The position numbers and the translations under genes were made by a program. Positions 61,238 to 64,000 of a DNA stretch of 64,000 bases are shown here, piece after piece (within the stretch, counting starts at the first letter, position 1; every line of letters begins with the position of its first letter). Below the pieces are notes generated by a model. The model was not told where the DNA came from and made no database searches. It worked only from the letters and a program-made list of their open reading frames with translations. Source of the DNA: Symbiodinium natans (lineage: Eukaryota > Sar > Dinophyceae > Suessiales > Symbiodiniaceae); contig CAJNDS010001557.1 of NCBI GenBank assembly GCA_905221605.1, positions 1,575,498 to 1,639,497 of the forward strand. The letters run 5' to 3'.

Positions 61238-61328
61238 GTGTGCCTGAGACGAGCTGGAAGCTGTGCGTGGACCAAGAGAAGCCATGCCCGTGTGGTCGAA
61301 ACTCGTTGCTCACCTGCAGTTGGTGATT
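61238..61328 (+). other. Cys-rich module exon, copy 6
   Basis: TTAAGCAG precedes GT, then ETSWKLCVDQEKPCPCGRNS and LLTC, ending at a stop near 61324. The start base pair and phase match copies 1 and 5. Confidence 0.58.
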
Positions 61329-61359
61329 CATGTGCATCTCAAAGCTGCACCCTAACTAA

Positions 61360-61650
61360 CACCCTACTATAGGGGCCGGGCAGTATTTCCAGTTTTGCTG
61401 TATAGCCCTGTATGATTATACTGTATATACTATACTCACCCCCCAAAACCCTATTCTAATTGTTAAGGCCCCTCTCGTACTTGAAGATTATGGTTACTAG
61501 AACATGGGAAATATGGTCATCTTGAAAATGGTACTACCATGGATGGTTCGGTATTCACCCGAAGCCCTCCCCACCCCCCCCCCGTGGGTGGCTTAAATAG
61601 GGTCTATTTGGAAGCTGAGAGTCGTGTTTTGGTGTGGTAGATAGAAAGGA
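61360..61650. other. AT-richer transition, no gene
   Basis: TATACTGTATATACTATACTC and a C run (61574-61582) mark the change from the telomere-repeat mosaic to the purine/pyrimidine repeat region. Confidence 0.45.
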
Positions 61651-62660
61651 AAGGGCATGATAAAGTAGCGAGAGGAGCTCTTCAATTCCCTTCCTTATCT
61701 CCTATGCTCTTTTCCTTCTTTATTGCAACAGGAGAAGACAGGAAAAGGGCTTCCATTCCCCACTTGTTCTTCCTTTCTTGTGTTTTTGTCATTTAGAGGG
61801 GAACAGGAGAAGAGGAGGGAGAGAGAAGGAGAGGGGAGAGAGAACAGGAATCCAATTTCAGTGGAATAGCAAAGAAAAGAATAGAAGAGAGATGAATAGA
61901 GAAGAGGGAGAGACAAAACGAGGCGCTGAGAAGATGGCACTCTTCTTTATCTATCCTGTCTCCCTTATCTCCCTTACCTTCCTAGGCTTTATCATTCAAG
62001 TTCTTTTCTTGTGTTTTATCAGTTAAACGGAAACAGAAGGAGAGAAGGGAACGGGAAGTGAGAGAGGAGAGACAAAAAGGAGGCCATTTTAATTTTCTGG
62101 AAGGGTACTGAACAGAAGAGAGGAGACAAGAAACAAGGAGACGGAGGAACACAACAAGGCGCAAAGAAGATGGCACTCTTCTTTATCTATCATCTCTCCC
62201 TTCCTTGTCTCTCCCTTTTCCCTCTATTATTAAAAAGGACAAGACCTCTTCGCAGATAGGTGCCCTCTCTCTTCTTCAGGAAGCCCCCTTGCCCTTATTT
62301 TGCTTGCCTTCTGAAACGACAAGGAAAACAACACATAGAAAGAGAGGAAATGGAATGAACCAATAGGCAATGGAGCTCTTCAATTTCTTTCCCTATCTCT
62401 TTTCTTCTTTTTTCATTCTTCATTCAACAAGGAAAAGAAGCTTCCTTTTGTGTGTTTTTGAGATTTAAAGGAGAACAAGAGAAGAGAAGGGAGAAAGAGA
62501 GAAAGGAAAGAGGAGAGATCAAAAGGAATGCAACTCTAAATGGAAGAGCAATGAAAAGAATGGAAGAGAAATGAGGACAGGCGAAATGCAAAAATCAGGC
62601 AAAGAGAAGATGGTGCTCGTTTTCATCTTTCCTCTGGTTCTTATTTTTCTCTTCTCTTGT
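61650..62660. repeat. Diverged direct repeats, purine/pyrimidine-skewed
   Basis: A unit containing GGGGAACAGGAGAAGAGGAG, GCAAAGAAAAGAATAGAAG and AAGATGGCACTCTTCTTTAT recurs at about 61795-62010, 62030-62200 (partial), 62463-62640 and again at 63862 to the window end. No coding sense. Confidence 0.8.
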
Positions 62661-62699
62661 TCATTTCCGTTAGAAAAAACAAAAGGAATAACAATGAAC

Positions 62700-62738
62700 A
62701 TGTAAGCAAACCCAGCTGATGCTCATGATTTTTTCCTT

Positions 62739-62778
<40 letters not shown>

Positions 62779-63560
62779 TATGGGCGATGGAACGGGTGTC
62801 CTTGTTGGGCCGTTTCCTGCATCTTCAAGTGAGGAACCTAAGTGTTTTCTTTTGTTCGTTTGAAGACACAGAAAGCGATTAAAAGGGACGTCCATTTTGG
62901 ATTGGCAGCCAACCTCTCTCTCCCTATATATGGGCGATGGAATGGGTTTCCTTTTTGATCGTTTTCTGCATCTTCAAGCGAGGAAAAGGGACACCCCACA
63001 AGAAAGCACTTAGGGTGTCCCTTTTGCTCGTTTGAAGACACAGCAAGCGATTAAAAGGGACGCCCATTTTGGATTGGCAGCAAACCCAGCTGATGCTCAT
63101 GATTTCTCTCCCCCCCCATATATGGGCGATGGAACGGGTGTCCTTCTTGGATCGTTTTCTGCATCTTCAAGCGAAGAAAAGGGACACCACAAGAAACACT
63201 TAGGGTGTCCCTTTTGCTCGTTTCAAGAAACAGAAAGCGATTAAAAGGGACGCCCATTTTGGATCGGCAGCAAACCCAGCCGATGCTCATGATTTATCTC
63301 TGTCTATATATGGGCGATGGAACGGGTGTCCTTCTTGGATCGTTTTCTGCATCTTCAAGCGAAGAAAAGGGACACCACAAGAAAACACTTAGTAAGGGTG
63401 TCCCTTTTGCTCGTTTCAAGACACAGAAAGCGATTAAAAGGGACGCCCATTTTGGATCGGCAGCAAACCCAGCTGATGCTCATGATTTATCTCTGTCTAT
63501 ATATGGGCGATGGAACGGGTGTTCCTGATCGTTTTCTGCATCTTCAAGGGAGAAAGAAGG
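62700..63560 (+). repeat. Five tandem copies of a unit of about 190 bp
   Basis: The marker TGGGCGATGG starts at 62781, 62931, 63123, 63311 and 63504. Three units contain a perfect hairpin: AAAAGGGACACC at 62984, 63177 and 63365, and its complement at 63014, 63204 and 63397. The first unit is preceded by a (CT)n run at 62740-62773. Copies 1 and 5 have lost the left arm. Confidence 0.93.
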
Positions 63561-63605
63561 GCACCACCCAAGAAGGAAAAGTAACATCAGATATAGGGAG
63601 GGAAA

Positions 63606-63842
63606 TTGAAGAGCTCCTCTCTTTACTTAGTCATTCCCTTTCCTCTCTTTTTATCTGTTGTTTTCTTCGCTTCAAAAAGCAAAATAAGGGAAAAGAGATT
63701 TCCTGAAGAGGAGGGAGGGCACCTATTGAAGAGCTCCTGTCTTTACTTAGTCATTCCCTTTCCTCTCTTATCCGTTGTTTTATTCGCTTCAAAAAGCAAA
63801 ATAAGCGAAAAAGAGATTTCCTGAAGAGGAGGGAGGGCACCT
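63606..63842 (+). repeat. Tandem duplication of 120 bp
   Basis: TTGAAGAGCTCCT begins both copies (63606 and 63726) and GAGGGAGGGCACCTAT ends both, with few differences. Confidence 0.93.
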
Positions 63843-63861
63843 ATCTGTAAAGAGCAATCGT

Positions 63862-64000
63862 TTAGAGGGGAACAGGAGAAGAGGAGCGAGAGAGAAGGAC
63901 AGAGGAGAGATACAGGGAATCCAATTTCAATAGAACAGCAAAGAAAAGAATAGAAGAGAGATAAATAGAGAAGAGGGAGAGACAAAACAAGGCGCAGAGA
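63862..64000 (+). repeat. Further copy of the purine-rich unit, cut by the window edge
   Basis: Aligns nearly base for base with 61797-61936. Confidence 0.88.

Noticed and set aside
62641-63528. Short plus- and minus-strand frames in the right-end repeats
   Set aside because: The frames repeat with the 190 bp unit, shift frame between units and have no recognisable content.

Overview
The window looks like nuclear DNA of a dinoflagellate. Three things point that way: the plant/dinoflagellate-type telomere heptamer TTTAGGG (and its complement CCCTAAA) occurs in dozens of internal arrays; the one intact mobile element is an 11.8 kb Ty1/copia retrotransposon of the large, multi-domain kind I associate with dinoflagellates; and the GC-rich islands between arrays encode short, exon-sized pieces of repeated Cys-rich and beta-sandwich modules resembling those of dinoflagellate surface proteins. 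No rRNA, tRNA, CRISPR array or bacterial operon was seen. The assignment is an inference; no species can be named.

Layout. Positions 1-2580 are AT-rich and virus-like: the C-terminal end of a retroviral-type integrase, a GIY-YIG endonuclease with a C-terminal zinc finger, and two related CxxC proteins (the second split). They carry a shared upstream promoter-like motif and a shared downstream hairpin, as in Polinton-like viruses, virophages and giant viruses. A purine-rich stretch and a poly-C/poly-G tract (2582-3007) separate this block from the telomere-repeat-rich DNA. Positions 5226-17072 are the retrotransposon: identical 174 bp LTRs, a 5 bp target duplication TTTAG, a polypurine tract, and gag-pol spread over three reading frames. 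It sits inside a TTTAGGG array. Its polyprotein carries, besides capsid, zinc fingers, protease, integrase, reverse transcriptase and RNase H, a cytosine-methyltransferase-like region, a 2-oxoglutarate/Fe(II)-dioxygenase-like region and a long membrane-spanning C-terminal extension.

Positions 17.1-61.3 kb are a mosaic of internal telomeric arrays (pure TTTAGGG and several variants), small fold-back elements, microsatellites and exon-sized islands. The commonest arrangement is (CCCTAAA)n, then an 80-170 bp island, then (TTTAGGG)n. Some islands translate into recurring protein modules: a Cys-rich C-x-C module between 49 and 61 kb, and a beta-sandwich-like module with FTDT and GTVTW signatures between 29 and 44 kb. 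Several have a splice acceptor just upstream. The arrays therefore appear to be intronic, with complementary repeats near the two ends of an intron. A 0.8 kb unit is triplicated at 44.4-46.7 kb, and one copy has gained a 105 bp inverted-repeat element.

Positions 61.4-64.0 kb are low-complexity, purine/pyrimidine-skewed tandem repeats without convincing genes, including five copies of a roughly 190 bp unit, three of which carry a perfect 12 bp hairpin.
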